A DNA stretch of 42,997 nt. It comes from Betaproteobacteria bacterium (GTDB lineage Bacteria; Pseudomonadota; Gammaproteobacteria; Burkholderiales; SG8-41). The stretch is from assembly GCA_029863175.1 (NCBI GenBank), contig JAOTVX010000033.1:1-42997 (forward strand). Reading direction: 5' to 3'. Positions 22,441 through 31,488 of this stretch are shown here, piece by piece (position 1 is the first letter of the stretch; each line of letters begins with the position of its first letter). The notes under the pieces were generated by a model. The model was given only the letters and a program-made list of their open reading frames with translations. It was not told the origin of the DNA and searched no databases. The position numbers were made by a program, and so were the translations under genes.

Positions 22441-23421
22441 ATGCTAGCAGCTTGGTACGAGCAGAATGGCCCTGCGCGCGACGTGCTGCGCGTCGGCGAG
22501 CAGCCCGATCCGTTGCCGGGAAAAGGGGAAGTTCGCGTCAGGCTGCGCGCGTCGGGCCTCAACCCGTCGGACGTCAAGGCGCGCGGCGGCGGCCGGCCGG
22601 TGATCCCGCCGCGGGTGATTCCGAACAGCGATGGCGCGGGCACGATCGATCGAGTCGGTGCCGGCGTGCCCCGACGACGGCTGGGCGAGCGCGTATGGGT
22701 CTATAACGGCCAGTGGCAGCGTCCGTCCGGAACCTCGGCACAATACATCGTGCTGCCTGCACCCCAGGCCGTGCCGTTGGCCAGGAAGCTGTCCTGGCAG
22801 CAGGGGGCGTGCCTCGGCATTCCGGTCATGACGGCGCATCGCTGCCTCTTTTCCGATGGGCCGATTCGGAATCGAAATGTCCTGGTGACCGGCGGCGCGG
22901 GCGTCGTGGGGCACTACGCCGTGCAGCTCGCGCGCTGGGCCGGTGCGCGCGTTATCGCGAGCGTCAGCTCGGGAGAAAAGGCTGCGCATGTGAAAAGGGC
23001 CGGCGCCCACGCGGTTATCAACTATCGGACCGAGGATCTCGGTGCGCGCTTGCGCGAGCTGACCGGCGGAGCGGGTATCGATCGCGTCGTCGATGTCGAA
23101 TTCGGCGCCAACCTGTCGGCTTATGTCAAGGCGCTGCGCCCGGACGCGGTGGTCGCCACCTATGCCTCTATGAAGGCGCCCGAGCCGAAATTGCCCTTCT
23201 ATGACCTCATGCGGTTAAACTTCACGCTGCGGATGGTGTTCGTTTATACCCTCCCGCGTGCGGCCAAGGAACGCGCGCTGGCCGATATCGCGCGCTGGAT
23301 CGCGACCGGCCGCCCGAAATTCGCAATCGCGGCGCGTTTCCCGCTGGGCAAAATCGTTGCTGCGCACGAGTTACTGGAGTCGGGGGACAAGATGGGTCAC
23401 GTGATACTGGATATCTCCTGA
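22441..23421 (+). CDS. NADPH:quinone reductase / zinc-free MDR oxidoreductase
   Basis: The 326-residue medium-chain dehydrogenase/reductase begins with a GroES-like domain (RLRASGLNPSDVKARGG), lacks the structural zinc cysteines, and has a Rossmann domain with the NADPH loop VTGGAGVVGHYAVQLARWAGA followed by VINYRTEDL. This matches quinone oxidoreductase (zeta-crystallin/Qor) enzymes, which reduce quinones or alpha,beta-unsaturated carbonyls. Start ATG 22441. It is 252 bases after the hydrolase pair, separated by a palindromic repeat element, and 41 bases ahead of an ene-reductase gene with which it is probably co-transcribed. Confidence 0.88.
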   Translation: MLAAWYEQNGPARDVLRVGEQPDPLPGKGEVRVRLRASGLNPSDVKARGGGRPVIPPRVIPNSDGAGTIDRVGAGVPRRRLGERVWVYNGQWQRPSGTSAQYIVLPAPQAVPLARKLSWQQGACLGIPVMTAHRCLFSDGPIRNRNVLVTGGAGVVGHYAVQLARWAGARVIASVSSGEKAAHVKRAGAHAVINYRTEDLGARLRELTGGAGIDRVVDVEFGANLSAYVKALRPDAVVATYASMKAPEPKLPFYDLMRLNFTLRMVFVYTLPRAAKERALADIARWIATGRPKFAIAARFPLGKIVAAHELLESGDKMGHVILDIS

Positions 23422-23462
23422 TCTCGCATCCGCATTGACCAACCGCTCAAGAGAGGACCGAC

Positions 23463-24572
23463 ATGGCTAGTGCCCTTTTTTCACCGATCAAATTGCGCGA
23501 GCTCGAGCTTGCGAACCGCATCGTGGTATCACCGATGTGCCAGTACAACTCCGAAGACGGGTCGGCCACTGACTGGCACCTGATGCACCTCGGACAGTTC
23601 TCGCTCGGTGCGGGGGGCTTGGTGATGACCGAAATGACCAATGTGAGTCCGGAGGGCCGCATCACGCTGAAGTGCGCCGGGATGTACTCCGACGCGCACG
23701 AAGCGGCAATGAAGCGGGTCATCGATTTTTGCCGGAAGTACGGGGTCGCGAAGCTCGGGCTGCAGCTCGCCCACGCGGGACGCAAGGGCTCGACTCAGCT
23801 GCCCGCTGCGGGCGGAAAGCCGCTCAAGCCCGAGGAAGGCGCCTTCGAGACGATCGCTCCCTCGGCGCTGCCCTACGCGCCCGACTGGCCTGCGCCGCGC
23901 GCGATGACCCAGGCCGACGTCGAGCGCATCGTCAACGCCTTTGCCGAGTCCACGAAACGAGCGCTGCGGATCGGATATGACCTGATCGAGATGCACGGGG
24001 GACATGGCTATCTCATCCACCAGTTTCTCTCGCCCCTTTCTAACCACCGCACCGACGAATACGGAGGGAGCCTCGAGAACCGCATGCGCTTCCCGCTGCG
24101 GGCGTTCGCCGCGATGCGGGCGGCATGGCCTTCGGACAAGCCAATGGGCGCGCGCATTTCGGCAGTCGACTGGGTCGAGGGGGGCTCGAACATCGAGGAG
24201 TCGGTCGTGTTCGCACGCGAATTGAAGAAGCTCGGCTGCGACTACGTGGACTGCTCCAGCGGTGGGCTCGACGCGCGCCAGCAGGTACCTTTTGCGCCAG
24301 GCTACAACGCGCCCTTCGCGGAGCGCATCCGCAAGGAGGCGGACATCCCGACTATGGTTGTGGGCCTCATCACGAGCCCGCGGCTCTGCGAGGACATCAT
24401 CGCCAGCGGCAAGGCCGATTTTGTTTGCCTTGCGCGCGGCGCGATGTGGAACCCGCGCTTTGCGTGGCACGCAGCCGAGGAGCTCGGCGCCGAGACGCCG
24501 TACGCCCCGAAGTACAGGGCGTGCCATCCAACGCTCAGGCCGCAGATTTTCCCGAACCGCAAGGTCGCCTGA
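23463..24572 (+). CDS. Old-yellow-enzyme family NADH:flavin oxidoreductase (YqjM type)
   Basis: The 369-residue FMN barrel belongs to the thermophilic-like/YqjM class of ene-reductases. Class markers are Cys26 in [18 protein letters not shown] (104-110), the substrate-binding pair His178/His181 in [10 protein letters not shown], and the block [23 protein letters not shown]. It should reduce activated C=C bonds of enones or enals using NAD(P)H. GAGAGGACC precedes the ATG at 23463. In context it could saturate a ring or chain intermediate before or after hydrolytic cleavage. A short gap (28 bases) separates it from the M24 gene. Confidence 0.9.
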   Translation: MASALFSPIKLRELELANRIVVSPMCQYNSEDGSATDWHLMHLGQFSLGAGGLVMTEMTNVSPEGRITLKCAGMYSDAHEAAMKRVIDFCRKYGVAKLGLQLAHAGRKGSTQLPAAGGKPLKPEEGAFETIAPSALPYAPDWPAPRAMTQADVERIVNAFAESTKRALRIGYDLIEMHGGHGYLIHQFLSPLSNHRTDEYGGSLENRMRFPLRAFAAMRAAWPSDKPMGARISAVDWVEGGSNIEESVVFARELKKLGCDYVDCSSGGLDARQQVPFAPGYNAPFAERIRKEADIPTMVVGLITSPRLCEDIIASGKADFVCLARGAMWNPRFAWHAAEELGAETPYAPKYRACHPTLRPQIFPNRKVA

Positions 24573-24600
24573 TACCCGGCATTGTTGCGAGGAGCACGAT

Positions 24601-25959
24601 ATGGCAAAGAGAAGAGCGGAGCCGAAGGTCATCAAGGCCTCCGCGATCAATCCGAAACGGGGACGCCGCGGAAAAACGCTCGCCGAAGCGATGATCGAGC
24701 ATCCCGATCCGCAGCACCGCTGGGACCGCCCGCTGCAGGCCCCGGGTCGGATGCAGGTGGACTTCGAGGAGCGCGTGGATTTCCGGCGGCTCCACGACTA
24801 CCGGCTCGCGCGTACGCGCACTGCACTCGCGAAATCGGGCTTGGGTGCGCTGCTCGTGTTCGACCAATACAACATCCGCTACATCTCTTCGACCGTCATC
24901 GGCGAGTGGGCGCGCGACAAGCTGATCCGTTATTGTCTGCTCACCGGCAATGGCGATCCGTATGTCTGGGATTTCGGCTCGGCTGCGCGGCACCACCGGC
25001 TCTACTGCCCGTGGCTGCCGGCCAATCACTGGCGCGCGGGTAATCCCGGCATGCGCGGCGCGATCCACCCCAGGGTGGGTCTCTTCGAGGCGGCCGCGAA
25101 GGAGATCAAGGCGATCCTCGTCGAGGAGGGCGTGGCGAACATGCCTCTCGGTGTCGACATCGTCGAGCCGCTGTTCCTGTTCGCGCTCCAGAAGCTCGGG
25201 ATCGAGGTGCGGGATTGCCAGCAGACGATGCTCGACGCGCGCGAGATCAAGAGCCACGACGAGATCACGCTGCTGAACATGGCGGCGGCGATGGGCGACG
25301 GCGCCTACCAGGACATCTTCGAGGCGCTCAAGCCCGGCATACGGGAAAACGAGATCGTCGCGATGGCGACGAAGCGCCTCTACGAGATGGGTTCGGACTG
25401 CGTCGAGGCGATCAACGCGATCGCCGGCGAACGCTGCAGCCCGCACCCGCACAATTTTACCGACCGTATGATCCGCCCCGGCGACCAGGCCTACTTCGAC
25501 ATCATGCATAACTACATGGGCTACAAGACGTGCTACTACCGGACCTTCACGGTCGGCTCGGCCACACCGGCGCAGCACGACGCCTATCGCAAGGCGCGCG
25601 AGTGGATGGACAGCGCGATCGATCTCCTGAAGCCCGGCGTCTCGACCGAGCGCGTGGCGCAGGCGTTCCCGAAGGCGCAGGAAATCGGTTTTGAAAGCGA
25701 GATGGCAGCATTCGGGCTTAACTTCTGCCACGGCTTGGGCCTGGGCCTGCACGAGCGACCGCTCGTCTCGCGCTTGAACTCCTTCAAGGATCCCTACGAG
25801 CTCAAGGCCGGGATGGTGTTCGCGGTCGAGACCTTTTGCCCGGCAAAGGACGGCATTTCCGCGGCCCGGATCGAGGAGGAAGTAGTGCTAACGCCCGGGG
25901 GCGCGAAGGTGATCACGCTGTTCCCGGCGCAGGAGCTTCCGATCGCAAATAAGTATTGA
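24601..25959 (+). CDS. M24 (pita-bread) family protein with an altered metal site
   Basis: The 452-residue protein has the creatinase N-domain and the M24 catalytic fold. Of the five canonical metal ligands, Asp300, His377, Glu410 and a Glu at 425-427 are kept, but the second Asp is Cys311 ([19 protein letters not shown]; usual spacing of 11 kept). It is therefore not a standard aminopeptidase P. The N-domain ([22 protein letters not shown]) and the HGLGL...ERPLV block recall the DMSP lyase DddP, a non-peptidase M24 enzyme, but DddP's extra Asp is not found here. A C-N, C-S or amide-cleaving role on a small molecule is possible. Start ATG 24601 has GAGG upstream. Confidence 0.8.
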   Translation: MAKRRAEPKVIKASAINPKRGRRGKTLAEAMIEHPDPQHRWDRPLQAPGRMQVDFEERVDFRRLHDYRLARTRTALAKSGLGALLVFDQYNIRYISSTVIGEWARDKLIRYCLLTGNGDPYVWDFGSAARHHRLYCPWLPANHWRAGNPGMRGAIHPRVGLFEAAAKEIKAILVEEGVANMPLGVDIVEPLFLFALQKLGIEVRDCQQTMLDAREIKSHDEITLLNMAAAMGDGAYQDIFEALKPGIRENEIVAMATKRLYEMGSDCVEAINAIAGERCSPHPHNFTDRMIRPGDQAYFDIMHNYMGYKTCYYRTFTVGSATPAQHDAYRKAREWMDSAIDLLKPGVSTERVAQAFPKAQEIGFESEMAAFGLNFCHGLGLGLHERPLVSRLNSFKDPYELKAGMVFAVETFCPAKDGISAARIEEEVVLTPGGAKVITLFPAQELPIANKY

Positions 25960-25965
25960 TTGGAA

Positions 25966-26064
25966 GCACAGACACAAAGGACACGAAGGTTTCTCCGCGT
26001 GCGACAAAACTTTTGTCCTTGTTTTGGTGTGCTTTCCTTTGTGTCCCTCGTGTCCTTAGTGTCA
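25966..26064. repeat. Palindromic repeat CACAAAGGACACGAAGG
   Basis: The left arm around 25972-25990 (CACAAAGGACACGAAGG) and the right arm around 26033-26063 (CCTTTGTGTCCCTCGTGTCC) are inverted arrays of a related octamer. The design matches the CACGGAA elements: two short-period arrays in opposite orientation around a unique core. It fills the gap before the dehydrogenase operon. Confidence 0.65.
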
Positions 26065-26084
26065 AAGCTTTTGGAGGTTGACGT

Positions 26085-27107
26085 TTGAAGACGACAGGGA
26101 AAGGCAGAAAAGCGGCGGTGGCGGACGATATCGGGCGCGAGACGCGGCTCGAAATTTACCGGCTGCAGGTGGAGCTGCGCTACTGCGAGAAACGCGCCTA
26201 CGACCTGTTCCTCCAAAACCTGGTCAAGGGCACGAGTCACCTCTCGCTCGGGCAGGAGGCCATTGCCGCCGCGTTCGGCGTGGCGATGCGGCCGGATGAC
26301 TGGACCTTCTGTACCTACCGCGGCCATGCGCATACGCTGGCGCGCGGGTCCTCGATGACCGGCGTGCTCGGCGAGCTGATGGGCCGCAGCTGCGGCCTGC
26401 TTGCCGGCAAGGGTGGATCGATGCATCTTACCGACGTCGAGCGCGGCGTGATGGGTTCATACGCCATTATCGGCGCACATCTGCCGGTGGCGGCGGGCGC
26501 TGCGCTGAGCGCCCAGTACCGCGGTACCGAGCAGGTAGCGGTGTGTTTCTTCGGTGACGGCACGACCAACATTGGGGCGTTCCACGAGGCGCTCAACTTC
26601 GCTGCGGTGTGGAAGCTGCCGGTGATTTTCGTGTGCGAGAACAACCTGTACATGGAGTACACGGCGATCGACACGGTGACCGCGGTTGAACATCCCGCTG
26701 CGGATCGCGCGTCCGCCTACGGCCTGGAGTCGATCCTCGTCGACGGTAACGACGCGGACGAGATGTATCTTACGGCGGTGAAGTACATGAACCGCGCGCG
26801 CAAGGGCGGTGGGCCGGCCCTCATCGAGGCCAAAACCTACCGCCATAGCGGGCACTCGCGTGCCGACCCGGGAAAGTACCGGCCCGAGGGCGAGCTAGAG
26901 AAGTGGTTGGAACGCGATCCGCTCAAGATCTATCGTGAGCGTCTGCTGAAATTCGGTTTTGCGGAGGGCACGCTCGGGGATATAGAGACCGAAGCCATGC
27001 GCAAGGTGGAAGAGGCTACTGCAGCGGCGAAAGCCTCGCCGCCGCCTGCGCTCGATCTCATCGAGAAGAACGTCTGGGCGGACGGAGGTGCGGCATGGCG
27101 GAACTGA
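26085..27107 (+). CDS. Thiamine-dependent 2-oxoacid/acetoin dehydrogenase E1 alpha subunit
   Basis: The 340-residue protein has the E1-alpha landmarks: GTSHLSLGQEAIAA, YRGHAHTLARG, GKGGSMH, and the thiamine pyrophosphate motif GDGTTNIG...CENN. The C-terminal YRHSGHSRADP is also typical. It performs decarboxylation of a 2-oxoacid (or acetoin cleavage) with TPP. The start is TTG 26085, supported by GGAGG seven bases upstream. The gene overlaps the E1-beta gene by 13 bases, so the two are translationally linked. Size and the GHSRADP motif lean towards the acetoin dehydrogenase (AcoA) branch, but the substrate is not settled. Confidence 0.88.
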   Translation: MKTTGKGRKAAVADDIGRETRLEIYRLQVELRYCEKRAYDLFLQNLVKGTSHLSLGQEAIAAAFGVAMRPDDWTFCTYRGHAHTLARGSSMTGVLGELMGRSCGLLAGKGGSMHLTDVERGVMGSYAIIGAHLPVAAGAALSAQYRGTEQVAVCFFGDGTTNIGAFHEALNFAAVWKLPVIFVCENNLYMEYTAIDTVTAVEHPAADRASAYGLESILVDGNDADEMYLTAVKYMNRARKGGGPALIEAKTYRHSGHSRADPGKYRPEGELEKWLERDPLKIYRERLLKFGFAEGTLGDIETEAMRKVEEATAAAKASPPPALDLIEKNVWADGGAAWRN

Positions 27108-28072
27108 CCTACCGCGAGGCAGTCGCTGCCGGCATCGCGCAGGAATTGGAGCGCGATGAGCGCGTGCTCTTTTTCGGCGAGGACGTAGCGGCCGCCGGTG
27201 GCGTTTTCAAGACTACGGTCGGGTTGTTGGAGAAGTTCGGGCCCAAGCGGGTGCGCGACTGCCCGATCTCGGAGCAGGCGATCATCGGCGCGGCAATGGG
27301 CGCGGCCATGACGGGCCTGCGGCCGATCGCGGAAATCATGTTTTCGGATTTCCTCGCCGTGTGCTGGGACATGGTGGCGAACGAGATCGCCAAGGCCCGC
27401 TACATGTCGCACGGCCAGATCCAGCTGCCGCTGGTGATCCGCACGGCAAACGGCGGCGGCGCGCGGTTCGGTGCCCAGCATTCCCAGGCCGTGGAAAATT
27501 GGGCGATGGCGATTCCGGGCCTCAAGGTGGTGGCGCCGGCCACGCCGGCCGACGTGAAAGGGCTCATCGCTGCGGCCGTGCGGGATCCGGACCCGGTCCT
27601 GGTGTTCGAGCAAAAGTCGCTCTACGCGATGAAAGGCGAAGTGCCGGACGGCGAGCACGTAGACCAACTCGGCACGGCGAAAGTGCTGCGTCAGGGCAAA
27701 GATTGCACCATCGTTGCGCTGGCGCTGATGGTACACCGCGCGCTCGAGGCGGCCGAGGCGCTGGAGAAGGAGCACGGCATTTCGTGCACGGTGGTGGACG
27801 TGCGCTCGCTGGTGCCGCTCGATACGCAGACTATTTTGGCGGAGGTCGCGAAGACGGGGCGCCTGGTAACGGTGGAAGAGAACCCGCGGCTCTGCGGCTG
27901 GGGCGCCGAGATCGCCTCGATCGTCGCTGACGAGTGCTTCTGGGACCTCGATGGCCCGATCATGCGTATTACGACGCCCCATGTGCCGCTGCCCTCGGCT
28001 GACCAGCTCGAGGACAACACGATTCCCTCGGTCGCGCGCATCGTGCGCGAGATCCGGGAAAAGATTGACTAG
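27095..28072 (+). CDS. Thiamine-dependent 2-oxoacid/acetoin dehydrogenase E1 beta subunit
   Basis: The 325-residue partner of the preceding subunit. It shows FFGEDVAAAGGVFKTT, RVRDCPISEQAIIGAAMGAAMTGLRPIAE, the GAQHSQ loop with the catalytic-site histidine, and a transketolase C-terminal domain (VVDVRSLVPLDTQTI). E1-alpha and E1-beta form an alpha2beta2 tetramer that hands an acyl group to the E2 lipoyl arm. After its stop lies a 178-base repeat-filled gap before the E2 gene, which may weaken or restructure the transcript but shows no clear terminator. Confidence 0.9.
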   Translation: MAELTYREAVAAGIAQELERDERVLFFGEDVAAAGGVFKTTVGLLEKFGPKRVRDCPISEQAIIGAAMGAAMTGLRPIAEIMFSDFLAVCWDMVANEIAKARYMSHGQIQLPLVIRTANGGGARFGAQHSQAVENWAMAIPGLKVVAPATPADVKGLIAAAVRDPDPVLVFEQKSLYAMKGEVPDGEHVDQLGTAKVLRQGKDCTIVALALMVHRALEAAEALEKEHGISCTVVDVRSLVPLDTQTILAEVAKTGRLVTVEENPRLCGWGAEIASIVADECFWDLDGPIMRITTPHVPLPSADQLEDNTIPSVARIVREIREKID

Positions 28073-28250
28073 AGCGTGACGAGTGATGGGTGACAAGTGA
28101 CAAGTGACGAGTTACGACAATCACCTTCTCCCCCCGATCACTCGGGGGAGAGGGCAGGGTGAGGGGGCATCACCCATCACTCATCACCCATCACTCGCAG
28201 AGACGAGTTTTCCAAGACCGTTTGAGAAAGCGACGAGGTAGGCTCTACAA
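28073..28250. repeat. Composite palindrome of GTGAYRR heptamers around a CTCCCCC mini-element
   Basis: The left part (about 28078-28112) is an array of GTGAYRR heptamers (GAGTGATGGGTGACAAGTGA), the right part (about 28168-28197) its inverse (CATCACCCATCACTCATCAC). Between them at about 28122-28166 sits a CCTTCTCCCCCC/GGGGGAGAGGG palindrome. One repeat family has apparently inserted inside another. It lies within the E1/E2 operon. Confidence 0.7.
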
Positions 28251-29450
28251 ATGGACGTAGTGATGCCGCAGCTCGGAGAGACGGTGGCCGAAGGCACGGT
28301 CACACGCTGGTACAAGAAGGCCGGCGATGCGGTCAAAGCCGACGAGCCGCTGTTCGACGTCGAGACCGACAAGGTGAGCAGCGAGATTCCGGCGCCGGTG
28401 GCCGGCGTGCTCGCCGAGATCCTCGTTGCCGAAGGGGTGACGGCTAAGGTGGGCATGCGGCTGGCGGTCATCCGTGAGGCGGGGGCTCCCGCACAAGCGT
28501 TGGCACCTCCTGTGGCGGCGACCGTGTCGGCCCGCGATGACGCACCCGCAGCTCGAAGCGGTACAGGCGGAGGAATGGCGGGGCGGTTGTCCCCGGTGGT
28601 GAGCCGGCTGATCGCCGAGCACAAGCTCGATGCATCGAAGATTACCGGTACTGGCCGCGATGGCCGCATTACCCGGGAAGATGTGCTGGCCTACGTCGGC
28701 AGTCGCGGCGCGGCTCCGGCAGCCGCGCCAGCGGCCAGCGTAGAGACGGCGCCGCTCAACAGCATCCGCAAACGCACCGCCGAGCACATGGCGAAGGCCT
28801 GGGCCACGGTACCGCATGTGTTGCAGGTGGTGGAGGCTGATTTTTCCGGGGTCGACCAGGCGCGCCGTGCAGCCGGGGCCCGGTGGAATACACAAGTGGG
28901 CTTTTCACTGACCTACCTGCCGTTCGTCGCCTGCGCCACCGCGGCGGCCCTCGTCAAGTACCCCAGGCTGAACGCAAGCTTCGGTGGCGACCACCTCTTG
29001 CTGCACCGGCGCGTCAATCTCGGCATCGCGGTGGACCTCGAATTCGAAGGATTGCTGGTGCCGGTCGTCAAGGACGCGGGCGCGAAATCGCTTCCGGACC
29101 TCGCACGTGCCATCAACGACCTGGCGGCTCGCGCGCGGACAGGAAAGCTCAAGCCCGACGACATGACGGAGTGCACGTATACCATCACCAACAACGGTGC
29201 GTTCGGGACGCTCCTCACCGCCCCCCTCATTAGCCCGCCCCAGGTTGCCGTTTTATCGACCGACGGCGTGCGCAAGCGTCCCGTGGTGATCGAAGACAAC
29301 GGGGGCGATCGTGTTGAAGCGCGCCTGATTGGGACGCTGGCGCAGAGCTTCGATCACCGCGCGGTGGACGGGGCTTACTCGGCCGCGTTCCTGCGCGAGG
29401 TGAAGATGCTCATCGAGACGCGCAATTGGGCGCAGGCGCTGCAGGCGTGA
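28251..29450 (+). CDS. Dihydrolipoamide acyltransferase (E2) with a single lipoyl domain
   Basis: The 399-residue E2 has one lipoyl domain (1-75; lipoyl lysine Lys41 in ETDKVSSE), an Ala/Pro-rich linker, a peripheral-subunit-binding domain (about 105-145; SPVVSRLIAEHKLD, GTGRDGRITREDV), a second linker and a catalytic CAT domain ending in the active-site His369/Asp373 (FDHRAVDGA). It moves the acyl group from E1 to CoA and scaffolds the complex. No E3 (dihydrolipoamide dehydrogenase) gene is in the window, so the general cellular E3 is presumably used. It follows E1-beta with the repeat-filled gap. Confidence 0.9.
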   Translation: MDVVMPQLGETVAEGTVTRWYKKAGDAVKADEPLFDVETDKVSSEIPAPVAGVLAEILVAEGVTAKVGMRLAVIREAGAPAQALAPPVAATVSARDDAPAARSGTGGGMAGRLSPVVSRLIAEHKLDASKITGTGRDGRITREDVLAYVGSRGAAPAAAPAASVETAPLNSIRKRTAEHMAKAWATVPHVLQVVEADFSGVDQARRAAGARWNTQVGFSLTYLPFVACATAAALVKYPRLNASFGGDHLLLHRRVNLGIAVDLEFEGLLVPVVKDAGAKSLPDLARAINDLAARARTGKLKPDDMTECTYTITNNGAFGTLLTAPLISPPQVAVLSTDGVRKRPVVIEDNGGDRVEARLIGTLAQSFDHRAVDGAYSAAFLREVKMLIETRNWAQALQA

Positions 29451-29603
29451 CGCGGAACGATGAGCGCAGAGTGGCGAACGTAAACCGCGGACGCGCTCCG
29501 GAGACGACAATCTGCATCGGCAGTTTCGGATGCTGGCACCGGCGTGAAGAGAGTGGCGCCGGATGGATCTCTTGCGGACCATTCAGTAAGGAGAGGCACT
29601 AGG

Positions 29604-30455
29604 ATGGCAACAGGTAAATCGAGCATGCTGGTCGATCCCGCGTGGCTGCACCGCAGGCGCAACGATCCCAAGGTTAAGGTGATCGAGATCGCCGGCATGG
29701 GGCAGGAAGAAATGCAGACCTACAAGGCGGGCCACATACCGGGGGCAGTGTGTTGGCAGTGGAAGGACATGCTGTGGGATTCGCATCAGCGCGATTTTCC
29801 GACGCCGGAGGATTTTGCACGGCGCTGCGGTGCCGCCGGGATCAGTAACGACACGACGGTCGTTTTCTACGGCGAGGGCGTGCAGTTCGGGTTCTACGCG
29901 TGGTGGACCTTTCGCTACTGCGGGCACAGGAACGCGAAAATGCTTGATGGCACGCGCTATCGCTGGGCGGCGGAGGGCCGGCCGCTCGTGACGGAGGAGC
30001 CGCCAGCGGCGTCGCCCGTGGCGTACACGCCGGTCAAGCGCGTCGAGCGGATGCGCATTCACCGTGACAAGGTGCTGGCAGCCCTCCGAAAGGACTCAAC
30101 GCTCCTTCTCGATGGACGCTCGCCGGAGGAATACCACGGGCAGCGCGTCGGTGGTCCGGTCGGTCCCGACGTGGGCGCGCTTCGATACGGACGGATCCCG
30201 GGCGCCAAGCACTTGTATTTCGAGGAGCTGCTCGACAGCAACCAGGCGTTCAAGCCGGTGCCGGAGCTGAAAAGCCTGTTTGAGGCACGCGGAACCGGAC
30301 CGGAGCGGGATATCATCGCGTACTGCCGAATGAGCCATCGCGCGACCGTGCTCTATTTCGCCCTCACGCAGCTGCTTGGCTTCAAGAACGTGAAGATCTA
30401 CGACGGCTCGTGGACCGAGTGGGGCAACCTGGTTGGCGTGCCCGTCGAACGATGA
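29604..30455 (+). CDS. Thiosulfate/3-mercaptopyruvate sulfurtransferase (two-domain rhodanese)
   Basis: The 283-residue protein has two rhodanese domains. The first (about 10-130) lacks the catalytic cysteine; the second carries Cys241 in the six-residue loop CRMSHRA (YCRMSHRATVLYFAL). Tandem rhodaneses of this length move a sulfane sulfur from thiosulfate or 3-mercaptopyruvate to cyanide or thiols. The loop composition, with a positive Arg after Cys, fits thiosulfate rather than mercaptopyruvate, whose enzymes usually have CGSGVTA. I start at ATG 29604 with AAGGAG ten bases upstream. An open frame extends further upstream but without rhodanese sequence. Confidence 0.88.
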   Translation: MATGKSSMLVDPAWLHRRRNDPKVKVIEIAGMGQEEMQTYKAGHIPGAVCWQWKDMLWDSHQRDFPTPEDFARRCGAAGISNDTTVVFYGEGVQFGFYAWWTFRYCGHRNAKMLDGTRYRWAAEGRPLVTEEPPAASPVAYTPVKRVERMRIHRDKVLAALRKDSTLLLDGRSPEEYHGQRVGGPVGPDVGALRYGRIPGAKHLYFEELLDSNQAFKPVPELKSLFEARGTGPERDIIAYCRMSHRATVLYFALTQLLGFKNVKIYDGSWTEWGNLVGVPVER

Positions 30456-30475
30456 ACGATGAACGATGAACGGAG
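30446..30475 (+). repeat. Tandem GAACGAT octamer repeat
   Basis: About three and a half copies of the octamer GAACGATG cover the end of the rhodanese gene and the spacer before the next start. The first copy codes for the last residues of the rhodanese, so copy-number change would extend or alter its C-terminus. Confidence 0.7.
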
Positions 30476-30482
30476 ACACGAA

Positions 30483-31418
30483 ATGGCAGGACAGAATCTA
30501 AAGGCTCACCGCCTTGGCTGGATCGGGATCGGACGCATGGGCTACTCGATGGCTGAGCGGCTGGCAAAGGCCGGCTGCGACCTCTCGGTGTGGAACCGCA
30601 CCCGATCCAAGGCCGAGCCGCTCAAGGAACACGGCGCGAAGGTCGTCGATTCGCTCACCGACCTCGCGGCGTGCGACATCCTGTTCACGATGGTTGCGAC
30701 GGGGAGGGACGTGAAAGAAGTGCTATTCGGCCCAGACGGTGTCACGTCCAAAGGCAAGGCGCCTGGCATCGTCGTCGACAGCACTTCGATCTCGCTCGAG
30801 GAGTCGGCGGAAATCCGCGACAAGCTCGGCAAGCTGGGCGTGAAGTTCCTCGCAGCGCCAGTTTCGGGCAACGACAAGGTGGTCACGGCGGGCAAGCTGA
30901 TGTTCGTCGTGTCCGGTCCCCAGGCTGCCTACGACACCGCGCGGCCCTACCTCGACCTCATGGGGCGCGGGTCGAGCTACGTCGGCGAAGGCGAGCTCGC
31001 GCGCATCGCCAAGATCTGCCACAACGTTCATCTCAGCGTCGTCATACAGTCGCTGTGCGAGATCACCGTGCTCGCGCAGAAGGCGGGCATGCCGCGCCAC
31101 GCATTCCTTGACTTCATCAATAGCAGCATTTTTGGCTCCATGTTTACGCGCTACAAGACGCCTGCATTGGTCAATCTCGACTTCCACGTGACCTTCACGC
31201 CGGAGCTGCTACGAAAAGACATTGACCTAGGCTTGTCTGCGGGCAGGGAATTTGGCGTGCCGATGCCGCTTGCCTCGACAACCCGCGATTTGGTGCAGAC
31301 GCTCATCGGGAATGGTTACGCGAACCAGGATTTCGCAGCGCTGGTCATGCTCGAAGCCCGGGCGTCCGGAATAGAATTAAAGCCGGAAAACGTGCCCGTT
31401 GGAGACGGGCTTTCCTGA
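30483..31418 (+). CDS. 3-hydroxyisobutyrate dehydrogenase family NAD(P)-dependent oxidoreductase
   Basis: The 311-residue protein has the nucleotide-binding GIGRMG (15-20), the dinucleotide-fold block NRTRSKAEPL, the substrate block AAPVSGND and the catalytic Lys177 in ARIAKICHNVH. This is the beta-hydroxyacid dehydrogenase family (3-hydroxyisobutyrate, tartronate semialdehyde and similar). The exact substrate is not readable; the SGND in place of the usual SGG and an unusual C-terminus hint at a distinct subgroup. I start at ATG 30483 with GGAGA six bases upstream, in preference to ATG 30459 inside the octamer repeat. Confidence 0.85.
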   Translation: MAGQNLKAHRLGWIGIGRMGYSMAERLAKAGCDLSVWNRTRSKAEPLKEHGAKVVDSLTDLAACDILFTMVATGRDVKEVLFGPDGVTSKGKAPGIVVDSTSISLEESAEIRDKLGKLGVKFLAAPVSGNDKVVTAGKLMFVVSGPQAAYDTARPYLDLMGRGSSYVGEGELARIAKICHNVHLSVVIQSLCEITVLAQKAGMPRHAFLDFINSSIFGSMFTRYKTPALVNLDFHVTFTPELLRKDIDLGLSAGREFGVPMPLASTTRDLVQTLIGNGYANQDFAALVMLEARASGIELKPENVPVGDGLS

Positions 31419-31488
31419 TCGGCTGCATGGGACAAAAGCCGAGGCCGGTATTTCTGGTCGACATTACACTTCATTCGTCGCTGCCGTA

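Noticed and set aside
24601..25959. Calling the first M24 protein a DMSP lyase (DddP)
   Set aside because: N-domain and C-terminal blocks are reminiscent, but the DddP metal aspartates are not kept (Cys at the second position, no extra Asp), and there are no DMSP genes nearby.
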